From: Flavobacteria bacterium MS024-2A
Lineage (GTDB): Bacteria; Bacteroidota; Bacteroidia; Flavobacteriales; Flavobacteriaceae
Direction of reading: 5' to 3'
Assembly: GCA_905182305.1 (NCBI GenBank)
Contig: CAJJBB010000008.1
Span: 62,001-126,000, forward strand
DNA length: 64,000 bases
The translations under genes were made by a program, and so were the position numbers. Positions 58,450 through 64,000 of the stretch are shown piece by piece; position 1 is the first letter of the stretch, and each line of letters begins with the position of its first letter. The notes under the pieces are model-generated. The model made no database searches and had not been told where the DNA came from. It worked only from the letters and a program-made list of their open reading frames with translations.

Positions 58450-60498
58450 GTGAAGTCCTTTTGGAAATATATAATATCGCAACAAAATATAATATATAAG
58501 TCCTTACTTATATTATCTAGTTCAATTCTGATTCTATATCTTTTTCCTTTAGGAGGTCAATTCAAATACGAGTTTCAAAAAGGTAGGGCTTGGCAGTATC
58601 CAACCTATTATGCCCCTTTTGAGTTTTCTATATTAAAGTCAGAGGTAGAAATAAAAGCAGATAGGGAAGAAGCTTTAAGATCATTAAAACCTTATTTGAG
58701 AAGTGACCTTAAGGTTAAGGGGGCTGTTTTAAGTAGATATTCAGATGAATTTAACCGATTTTTCTCTGATATTAAAAATCCTATTATTTCTGATAGTCTT
58801 TATTATTTTGGTGAAGCTATTTTGAATAGAATTTATAAATACGGAGTTTTACCACCAAATTACATTCACCAGGGAAATACATCAATACTTCTTATTCAAG
58901 ATAATATAGAAATTACTCTTACTATTGATCAATTATTTAAGTCTGATACTCTTTTTGAAAAATTAGCTTTGTGGCTTTCTGACTCAGAATTTTTAATTTA
59001 TTCAGAAGTATTTAACAATCTCTTTTTTGAGCTAATAACTCCTAATGTCCTACCTGACAAAACTTTTGGACAAAACGCAGAAAAAGAAGCATTAAATAGT
59101 CTATCCTTATCTAGAGGTATAATTTCAATGGGTGAATTAATTATTGCTGAAGGAGAAGCGGTAGATGAAGAGAATTTTGAAGTTTTAAGCTCCCTACGGA
59201 AAGAATTTTCATTACAAAAAGATGACGATCAAAATTCAATATGGATATTGGGAGGCTATTCTATTTTAATTTTATTAACTTTTTCCTTACTTCTTCTTTT
59301 TTTAGACAAGTACCGTCCCTCCATTTTTGTGAACAATAGAAAGTTGACGTTTATTTTTTTCAATATAGTTTCTGTTATTGTGGCAACTACTTTAATCATC
59401 AAATATGATACGGCTTATGTTTTTGCAATGCCGCTATGTATTCTACCTTTAATTATTAAAGCTTTTTTTGATGCACGTTTAGGACTTTTTACCCACGTAC
59501 TTACTGTATTATTAATAGGATTTCTAGTTCCAAATAGCTTTGAATTTGTATTTCTTCAAATTCTTGCTGGAATCATTACTATTCAAACAGTAACAAGACT
59601 TTACAAGCGTGCTAATTTATTTATTTCTGTTGGTCAAATCGTATTAGTTTACTTAATAGGGTATGTTGCGTTTACCACTATACAAGAAGGTACTTTGTTA
59701 AAGATTGATCTTGGTGTCATAGCCTTGTTTTTATTGAATGGTTTATTAATGCTTTTTGTTCAACCCTTGATTTATATTTCTGAAAAAATATTCGGTTTGG
59801 TATCAGATGTGTCGCTCTTAGAACTTTCGGACACAAATTCTAGATTACTAAAAGAACTTTCAGACAAGGCTCCAGGCACTTTTAATCATTCTCTTCAAGT
59901 TGCCAATCTGGCAGAAGCTGCAGCTAACGAGATTGGAGCTAATACACTTTTGGTTAGAGTGGGTGCTCTATACCATGATATAGGTAAATTAAAGAACCCT
60001 GCATACTATTCTGAAAATCAAATTGGAATGGTTTCTCCTCATGATGAATTATCGCCTAAGCAAAGTGCTGAAATAATTATCGATCATGTCTTAGATGGAA
60101 TTATTATAGCCCAAAAAAATAATATCCCAGATAGAGTAATTGATTTTATAAGAACTCACCATGGTACTTCGACTGTATATTATTTTTATAAGAAACAAGA
60201 AGAATTAGACGGAGAGAACACCAATATAAAAGATTTTCAATATCATGGTCCTAAGCCTTTTTCAAAAGAAACGGTAATTTTAATGATGGCAGATTCTGTA
60301 GAAGCTGCCTCTAAAAGCTTAAAGAATCCAGATGTTAATCAATTGCAAGGATTTATTGAGAAAGTAATCGATGGTAAAATGAAGGAGCAACAATTTAATG
60401 CCTCTAATATTACTTTATTCGAAATAGAAAAAGTTAAGAAAGTCTTATTTAAGAAATTAATTAATGTTTATCAGCTTAGGATAGAATACCCTGAATAA
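58450..60498 (+). CDS. 7TM receptor with intracellular HD hydrolase (7TMR-HD, PgpH-like)
   Basis: A 682-residue membrane protein with one N-terminal helix (LLILSSSILILYLFPLGG), an extracytoplasmic 7TMR-HDED domain, seven helices between about 275 and 455, and a cytoplasmic HD domain with LYHDIGKLKNP and THHGT. In Firmicutes such proteins (PgpH) degrade cyclic di-AMP; the same activity here is inference. Together with the YbbR gene at 12 kb it hints at c-di-AMP signalling, although no cyclase is in view. The frame is open to an ATG at 58420; GTG at 58450 gives the family's N-terminal length. Confidence 0.88.
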   Translation: MKSFWKYIISQQNIIYKSLLILSSSILILYLFPLGGQFKYEFQKGRAWQYPTYYAPFEFSILKSEVEIKADREEALRSLKPYLRSDLKVKGAVLSRYSDEFNRFFSDIKNPIISDSLYYFGEAILNRIYKYGVLPPNYIHQGNTSILLIQDNIEITLTIDQLFKSDTLFEKLALWLSDSEFLIYSEVFNNLFFELITPNVLPDKTFGQNAEKEALNSLSLSRGIISMGELIIAEGEAVDEENFEVLSSLRKEFSLQKDDDQNSIWILGGYSILILLTFSLLLLFLDKYRPSIFVNNRKLTFIFFNIVSVIVATTLIIKYDTAYVFAMPLCILPLIIKAFFDARLGLFTHVLTVLLIGFLVPNSFEFVFLQILAGIITIQTVTRLYKRANLFISVGQIVLVYLIGYVAFTTIQEGTLLKIDLGVIALFLLNGLLMLFVQPLIYISEKIFGLVSDVSLLELSDTNSRLLKELSDKAPGTFNHSLQVANLAEAAANEIGANTLLVRVGALYHDIGKLKNPAYYSENQIGMVSPHDELSPKQSAEIIIDHVLDGIIIAQKNNIPDRVIDFIRTHHGTSTVYYFYKKQEELDGENTNIKDFQYHGPKPFSKETVILMMADSVEAASKSLKNPDVNQLQGFIEKVIDGKMKEQQFNASNITLFEIEKVKKVLFKKLINVYQLRIEYPE

Positions 60499-60513
60499 TT
60501 ATAATAAAAAAGA

Positions 60514-60544
60514 TTGTTTTGTTATTAGGGAACACTTACTTTTG
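60514..60544 (+). promoter_or_regulatory. Promoter of tRNA-Ser (TTG-N20-TACTTTTG)
   Basis: TTG at 60514-60516 and TACTTTTG at 60537-60544 are 20 bases apart; transcription would start near 60550, a few bases before the tRNA 5' end at 60558. Confidence 0.6.
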
Positions 60545-60557
60545 CTTTCCATTATTA

Positions 60558-60641
60558 GGAGAGGTGCCAGAGTGGTAATGGAGCAGATTGCTAATCTGTC
60601 GACGGGTAACTGTCGCCAGGGTTCGAGTCCCTGTCTCTCCG
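60558..60641 (+). tRNA. tRNA-Ser (GCT anticodon)
   Basis: An 84-base class II tRNA. The acceptor GGAGAGG pairs with TCTCTCC (one G-T pair), the anticodon stem CAGAT/ATCTG holds the loop TTGCTAA with anticodon GCT, a long variable arm (GACGGGTAACTGTC) is present, and the T arm is CAGGG-TTCGAGT-CCCTG. The discriminator is G60641. CCA is not encoded, so RNase Z and a CCA-adding enzyme are needed. Confidence 0.95.
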
Positions 60642-60654
60642 CGATAGAGTCCTG

Positions 60655-60680
60655 AAAGCCCAGTTTTTTCAGGGCTTTTT
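60655..60680 (+). terminator. Terminator after tRNA-Ser
   Basis: AAAGCCC (60655-60661) pairs with GGGCTTT (60672-60678) and is followed by T residues. An alternative stem CCTGAAA/TTTCAGG overlaps it, so two competing hairpins are possible. Confidence 0.7.
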
Positions 60681-60731
60681 CATTTCAGTTGCCTGTAGAG
60701 TTGCCTTTTCTCTGTTTTTGCAATCATCAAT
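60669..60731 (-). other. Possible remnant of an integrase C-terminus beside tRNA-Ser
   Basis: The minus strand is open for 20 codons ending in ATLQATEMKKP and a TGA at 60669-60671; a stop lies upstream at 60732. Tyrosine integrases of tRNA-targeting elements often read toward the tRNA with their last codons next to it. The direct repeat AGTTGCC-TGTAG-AGTTGCC (60687-60705) lies inside. No catalytic motif survives, so this is a weak call. Confidence 0.2.
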
Positions 60732-60824
60732 CTAATATCCCAAATTTAGCGGTTTAATTTTTGAGTATCTTTAAGTATTCGAATAAAAATCTAATTCAAT
60801 TTACATGATGTATATACTAACCAG

Positions 60825-60852
60825 GCATAGATAGCCTTAATCCCTGCTATGC
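60825..60852 (+). repeat. Hairpin-forming inverted repeat upstream of the HUH gene
   Basis: GCATAG (60825-60830) and CTATGC (60847-60852) form a perfect 6-bp stem (plus one G-T pair) with a 16-base loop, 16 bases before the HUH gene ATG. Single-strand hairpins are the substrate type of HUH nucleases, so a nicking-site role is possible; this is inference from position. Confidence 0.3.
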
Positions 60853-60868
60853 TCTAAACTCAACCAAA

Positions 60869-61237
60869 ATGAACTTAGCTAATGAATACGCAAGCTTACT
60901 CCAACAATTTCAATGGAACTACTTCATCACCTGTAGAACTCCATATAAGATCCACACAATGACAGTGAGGAACTGGATCACTAAACTCCTCAAGGCATCT
61001 AATAAGGTGGAACAGACATTCTATGTATCAGAGAGAGACAAGGGAGATTATAATAACCTGCATGTACATATGCTTATTGGCACTAATACAGACATGACCT
61101 ATAAAGAAGTTAAGTATGGACTTGGGAATGTTTCTGTAGGAGACTATCAACCAGTCTATGATAACGAAGAGGTTTGTAAATATGTCTCTAAGCATATAGG
61201 TAAAGATGTGGACTATGACATTGTATTTAAAAGCTAA
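60869..61237 (+). CDS. Small HUH endonuclease, Rep-like (replication initiator family)
   Basis: A 122-residue single-domain protein with the order of rolling-circle Rep proteins: a first strand WNYFIT (17-21), a two-histidine strand NLHVHMLIG (His65, His67, the HUH metal motif), and a later helix CKYVSKHIGKD with Tyr105 and Lys108 in the YxxK spacing of single-tyrosine Reps. It would nick and covalently join single-stranded DNA if active. Base composition is visibly richer in G+C than its neighbours, with many C-ending codons, suggesting transfer. It lacks any helicase domain and sits alone beside tRNA-Ser. An IS200 transposase is less likely because the DHVHLL context and the Q-helix are absent. 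Confidence 0.6.
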   Translation: MNLANEYASLLQQFQWNYFITCRTPYKIHTMTVRNWITKLLKASNKVEQTFYVSERDKGDYNNLHVHMLIGTNTDMTYKEVKYGLGNVSVGDYQPVYDNEEVCKYVSKHIGKDVDYDIVFKS

Positions 61238-61325
61238 AAGTTTCTATCCAGCATTAATCCAAACACAGGGGCATAAGTTTTAGAAAACGGTTTTTCAATT
61301 GAAAGATGAGTATAGGATTTGATAG
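61234..61325 (-). pseudogene. Possible remnant of an outer-membrane beta-barrel C-terminus
   Basis: Between the HUH gene and the methyltransferase the minus strand encodes a short tail, IKSYTHLSIEKPFSKTY followed by APVFGLMLDRNF and TAG (61234-61236). Alternating hydrophobic residues and a terminal Phe are characteristic of the last strand of outer-membrane barrels. No start or upstream body remains. The stop overlaps the HUH gene stop. It may be chance. Confidence 0.3.
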
Positions 61326-61337
61326 TTATGAGTTTTA

Positions 61338-62057
61338 TTAATTCTTCTCAAAAATCATACAGTGTTGCCAAGGAAGATTATCAATGTTTTCTTTTAACTT
61401 CAAACCAGCCGCTTTCATTTCTGCAACAGATTGTTTTTCAGTCATTTTATGAATTTTTTTAATTGGAACATTTGAGTCTTCACCTTTATATTCTATTAAA
61501 AAAAGTAGTCCATTAGGTTTTAAAGCATTTTTGATAGACTCAATCATTTCAACAGGATAATTAAATTCATGATAGACATCTACTAGCAAAATTTTATCAA
61601 GCGAGTTTTTGGGCAAATTGATACTTTTCTCAGACCCAAGGACTGTCTTAACGTTAGAGACCCTTTTTGATCTTTTTTTTAGTTCAATAGCCTCCAACAT
61701 TTCGGGTTGAATATCGACTGCATAAACCAAACCATTTTCAGCCAATGGAGCCATCTTAAAGACATGATATCCAGAACCTGCGCCAATATCTGCAATAGTA
61801 TCATCAGTTTTAATTTCCATGTTTTTGATCAATGAAGAAACATCTTCTTCTATTTCTCTATCTGACCTCTCTAACCAATTAATTCCTTGAAATCCCATTA
61901 CGTAGGCAATTTCTCTTCCCATATACCATTTTCCTATGCCATTATAATCACCTCTTTTATAGGTATATTTTGTATCGTTGTTATCTGCTTGTGCAATTGA
62001 TTCATTTGCAGTTAAAAAGCAACTAATAAAGATTATAAGAATAGAGAAGTTTTTCAT
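61338..62057 (-). CDS. Class I SAM-dependent methyltransferase with signal peptide
   Basis: A 239-residue protein with a Rossmann methyltransferase domain: SAM loop IADIGAGSGYHVFKM (about 88-102), acidic VYAVDIQPEM after strand 2, LDKILLVDVYHEFNYP after motif III, and LLFLIEYKGED. The N-terminus is a Sec signal peptide (ILIIFISCFLTANESIAQ), which would place it outside the cytoplasm, away from SAM. Similar exported-looking methyltransferases occur in Bacteroidota; either the signal is real and the fold has another use, or the leader is a membrane anchor. The substrate is unknown. Confidence 0.8.
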   Translation of the reverse strand: MKNFSILIIFISCFLTANESIAQADNNDTKYTYKRGDYNGIGKWYMGREIAYVMGFQGINWLERSDREIEEDVSSLIKNMEIKTDDTIADIGAGSGYHVFKMAPLAENGLVYAVDIQPEMLEAIELKKRSKRVSNVKTVLGSEKSINLPKNSLDKILLVDVYHEFNYPVEMIESIKNALKPNGLLFLIEYKGEDSNVPIKKIHKMTEKQSVAEMKAAGLKLKENIDNLPWQHCMIFEKN

Positions 62058-62124
62058 AAGATGAAATTAAATCAAATTTGACTAATCTGAGTCAAAACGT
62101 AAAATGTTTTTCTTTTACACCAAT

Positions 62125-62180
62125 GGGTTCGAGAACTGAATCGTCTCGGGTACAAGAACCCTTGTTAATCATTTGATTTT
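62125..62180 (+). other. tRNA-3'-end-like relic
   Basis: GGGTTCGAG (62125-62133) is identical to the T-loop segment of tRNA-Ser (60620-60628) and is followed by a hairpin CGAGA/TCTCG, CGGGTAC, and a weak AACCC...GGGTTTTT terminator-like stem (62158-62191). This is the layout of sequence at the 3' edge of tRNA genes in this phylum. The rest of a tRNA is not present. It may mark an old attachment or tRNA deletion site. Confidence 0.25.
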
Positions 62181-62224
62181 CAGGGGTTTTTCTTCTAAAA
62201 TTTGATCTATGTATTTATCTAATC

Positions 62225-62266
62225 CCCATCAATTGAATCTCCATTTGAATTTACTGAATTGATGGG
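62225..62266. repeat. Perfect 10-bp inverted repeat
   Basis: CCCATCAATT (62225-62234) and AATTGATGGG (62257-62266) are exact reverse complements around a 22-base spacer. There is no T tract. It could be a stem-loop, an operator or the end of an old element. Confidence 0.5.
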
Positions 62267-62309
62267 TAATTAACCTCATCAAAAAAAATTCTTTCATAAT
62301 ACAAAAATA

Positions 62310-62335
62310 ACGTTTTCTATTTATTGACGTTTTCT
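62310..62335 (+). repeat. Two 9-bp direct repeats ACGTTTTCT
   Basis: ACGTTTTCT occurs at 62310-62318 and 62327-62335, 17 bases start to start, about 50 bases upstream of the next promoter box. Tandem direct repeats in such a position can be activator sites; the regulator is unknown. Confidence 0.35.
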
Positions 62336-62380
62336 GTTATAAAAATCATGCACAGGAAGCAAACGAAAGAGAGATACATT

Positions 62381-62388
62381 TATCTTTG
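62381..62388 (+). promoter_or_regulatory. Candidate -7 box TATCTTTG
   Basis: TATCTTTG matches TAnnTTTG. It overlaps the first possible TTG start (62386) of the downstream frame, so translation must begin later, at TTG 62401 or 62404. Confidence 0.35.
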
Positions 62389-62403
62389 GTGAAAATATTC
62401 TTG

Positions 62404-63114
62404 TTGAAAAAGATATTCAAAATTTTAGTGCTGTCAGTGCTTACGCTTATTATTCTCCTTGTGCTGTTCTGTGGCGCTTTTTATTTTACTTACAATGAAG
62501 AGGTCCCATCGGGAAAACAAGGTGTAGCTGCCGATAAGTTAGCCTATAAAATGCTTAATGCTTTGAACTATGAAGCTTATAAAGAAACCAATTTCCTTGC
62601 CTGGACTTTTAGAGGAAAGCATCACTACCAGTGGTCTAAAAATCAAAACCGCTGTAGTGTTCAATGGGACGATTTTACAGTTCAATTGGATCTTAAAAAC
62701 AAACACAATTCAACAGTATCAGTTGGTGGACAACCCTATTCTGGAAAAGAAAAAGAGCAGTTAATCAGTAAGGCATTGGCCTATTTCAATAATGATTCTT
62801 TTTGGCTAGTTGCACCTTATAAGGTATTTGATGTTGGAGTAGAGCGACGCTTGGTGAAACAAAAAGATGGATTTGATGCGCTTTTAGTTACCTATACTTC
62901 TGGCGGCACTACCCCTGGAGATTCTTATTTATGGCATTTAGATGAGCAGGGAATCCCAACCTCGTATCAGATGTGGGTACAAATCATTCCAGTTCAAGGC
63001 ATTTCTGCTAGTTGGGAACAATGGGTTACAACTGAAAGTGGGACCCAATTGCCCCGTTTTCACAAACTTCTTTTTCTTGATATAATAATGAGTTCCATTC
63101 AAGCAACAAAGTGA
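62404..63114 (+). CDS. Membrane-anchored protein, unknown function
   Basis: A 236-residue protein with an N-terminal hydrophobic segment (FKILVLSVLTLIILLVLFCGAFYF, about 4-27) and a soluble remainder rich in aromatic residues (NFLAWTFRGKHHYQW, CSVQWDDFTVQLDL, DSYLWHLDEQGIPTSYQMWVQIIP). The frame has no ATG near its start; TTG at 62404 gives a natural MKKIFKIL N-terminus and avoids the promoter box. Mature part likely periplasmic. Not assigned to a family. A terminator-like hairpin follows 62 bases after the stop. Confidence 0.7.
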   Translation: MKKIFKILVLSVLTLIILLVLFCGAFYFTYNEEVPSGKQGVAADKLAYKMLNALNYEAYKETNFLAWTFRGKHHYQWSKNQNRCSVQWDDFTVQLDLKNKHNSTVSVGGQPYSGKEKEQLISKALAYFNNDSFWLVAPYKVFDVGVERRLVKQKDGFDALLVTYTSGGTTPGDSYLWHLDEQGIPTSYQMWVQIIPVQGISASWEQWVTTESGTQLPRFHKLLFLDIIMSSIQATK

Positions 63115-63176
63115 CTTTTCGTTTTACTATTTAAAACTAAAGGTTAATCCTAACAACTATCTTATCCTCAACTAAT

Positions 63177-63211
63177 AATGCCTCTAATTAACTTTAGTGG
63201 CGTTTTCTTTT
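63177..63211 (+). terminator. Probable terminator after the 62404-63114 gene
   Basis: AATGCCTCTAA (63177-63187) pairs with TTTAGTGGCGTT (63193-63204) with one mismatch and one G-T pair around a short loop, then TTTTCTTTT. The element is 62 bases past the stop. Confidence 0.6.
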
Positions 63212-63316
63212 AAACCACAGGCATATCATCTTCAGTAAGTTCAGGAAGAAAAAAACCCAGTAGAGATATCGAAGAGTTTCATATATTTATAGAATATTAA
63301 CTATAAATCAATTAAA

Positions 63317-64000
63317 ATGAAAAAATTATTATTATCAATTTTATTATTAGGTACAATTTCATTAAATGCTCAATATTGTTTGTTTTTAGACATTAAAGCA
63401 GAGAATCCCGAAATGGTTGTATCAGCAATTTCTACTGCAATGAATACTGAATGGGGTAAGAATATTCAAGGAACAAAGTCATTATTTGCATATGCTATTA
63501 ATGGATCAACTGAGTCTACACATTCACTTCAAATATGCTTTCCTAATGAAGAGGCTTTTGAACAAGCTTTTATGTCTTATGGTCAATCACTTGAGGCACA
63601 ATTACTCTTGGATGGTAAACTTGCAGAATTTTCTGTTGCTATTTCTCAGTCGTTAAATACACCTATTTGGTACAATGGGGAAGATTGGGCTGAAGATAAT
63701 GTTTTCATGCTTTACCAAATGGATGTATCAAACCCAAGCTTATACTTAAAGGAATTTAAAAGCTTCTCCCAAAAAATGGCAAAAAAGTTAGGATATGAAG
63801 ATAGTTCCTATGGCTTAGCATATCCAATAGTGGGTAAAAATGCAGACTTTACTCATTTTGTATGGATTGGATCTCCTGACATCAAAACTGCTCTTTCAAA
63901 TACTAAAAAAATGTTTTCTGATCCTGCATTTGCAGAATTTTCTAGGAAAGTATCAGGTGTGAGAAAAGTCGTTAATACTATAATGTCAGTACGTGTTATG
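63317..64000 (+). CDS. Exported protein of unknown function, 3' end beyond the window
   Basis: An ATG at 63317 opens a frame that is still open at 64000 (228 codons). It has a clear Sec signal peptide (MKKLLLSILLLGTISLNAQ, cleavage after NAQ). The mature part seems to hold two similar halves, about 20-120 and 130-228, each starting with a short hydrophobic strand (CLFLDIKAENPEMVV; VFMLYQMDVSNPSLYL) and containing an S/T..H or F..F strand later, as in dimeric alpha-beta barrel domains; this repeat is a visual impression. Family unknown. A near-match TATATTTA lies about 35 bases upstream. Confidence 0.7.
   Translation, partial: MKKLLLSILLLGTISLNAQYCLFLDIKAENPEMVVSAISTAMNTEWGKNIQGTKSLFAYAINGSTESTHSLQICFPNEEAFEQAFMSYGQSLEAQLLLDGKLAEFSVAISQSLNTPIWYNGEDWAEDNVFMLYQMDVSNPSLYLKEFKSFSQKMAKKLGYEDSSYGLAYPIVGKNADFTHFVWIGSPDIKTALSNTKKMFSDPAFAEFSRKVSGVRKVVNTIMSVRVM

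Larger units (their letters stand above)
62058..62400. other. 343-base region without a clear gene, rich in repeats
   Basis: This gap separates two divergent envelope genes. It holds a tRNA-like GGGTTCGAG patch, a 10-bp inverted repeat, a pair of 9-bp direct repeats and a TAnnTTTG box, each listed separately. No open frame of convincing composition was seen on either strand. Confidence 0.5.

Noticed and set aside
60869-61237. IS200/REP-associated Y1 transposase
   Set aside because: The two-His strand is similar, but the typical DHVHLL/NHFHLL context, the overall length of about 150 or more residues and flanking palindromic ends are missing; a Rep-like HUH protein fits better.

Overview
The window looks like chromosomal DNA from a marine-type member of the Flavobacteriaceae (Bacteroidota). 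It is AT-rich (roughly one third G+C by eye) and densely packed. Ribosome-binding sites are mostly absent, and promoters resemble the Bacteroidota TTG...TAnnTTTG pattern. Gene order and families are typical of Flavobacteriia: ligA-DUF6913-dapA-bamD-rpoZ-coaBC-DUF4835-recN-fabI-ybbR-coaE, rsmD-DUF3822, gyrA followed by a TPR protein, an aspartokinase-homoserine dehydrogenase fusion with thrB and thrC, and a DnaX without a zinc module. Most of the window is housekeeping sequence.

Layout. 1-4.6 kb: end of an acyl-CoA thioesterase, ribD, a GNAT acetyltransferase, prmC and ligA. 4.7-16 kb: a long forward run covering lysine/peptidoglycan synthesis (dapA), outer-membrane assembly (bamD), transcription (rpoZ), coenzyme A (coaBC, coaE), DNA repair (recN), fatty acids (fabI), a YbbR protein and a histidine kinase/response regulator pair. 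16-23 kb: xerD, aroQ, an exported M20 amidohydrolase, lpdA, two tandem msrB genes, an MFS transporter and a decayed sigma/DUF2807 relic. 23-28.8 kb: lon, cmk, rpsA. 28.8-35.6 kb: a tightly packed forward run pyrR-pyrB-unknown-rnz-pdxH-sixA-ppk-ppx. 35.6-39.8 kb: dnaX on the minus strand, the RNase P RNA gene, rsmD, DUF3822 and a membrane-anchored unknown. 39.9-51 kb: a RecD-like helicase, an acyltransferase, yebC, an RmlD-like reductase, gcvT, an exported aminopeptidase P and the threonine operon thrA-thrB-thrC. 51-60.5 kb: clpC, gyrA, a TPR protein, an NlpC/P60 hydrolase and a 7TM-HD hydrolase. 60.5-64 kb is the only accessory-looking stretch: a tRNA-Ser, a small HUH (replication-initiator-like) gene of foreign base composition, fragments of decayed genes, an exported methyltransferase, two unknown envelope proteins and several repeats.

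The two most interesting signals are these. First, dnaX is split into two frames exactly at an A_AAA_AAG slippery heptamer. The short zero-frame product ends two codons later, and a fully open -1 frame carries the remaining ~250 codons of the tau subunit. The A10 run could mean programmed frameshifting, transcriptional slippage or a homopolymer error. Second, the 122-codon HUH protein beside tRNA-Ser sits among att-like debris and suggests a very small or decayed single-strand-replicating element. Other points of interest are a sigma-factor/DUF2807 deletion scar, several TAnnTTTG boxes so close to start codons that the mRNAs may be leaderless, a structured rpsA leader with a small upstream ORF, and altered catalytic residues in CoaBC.
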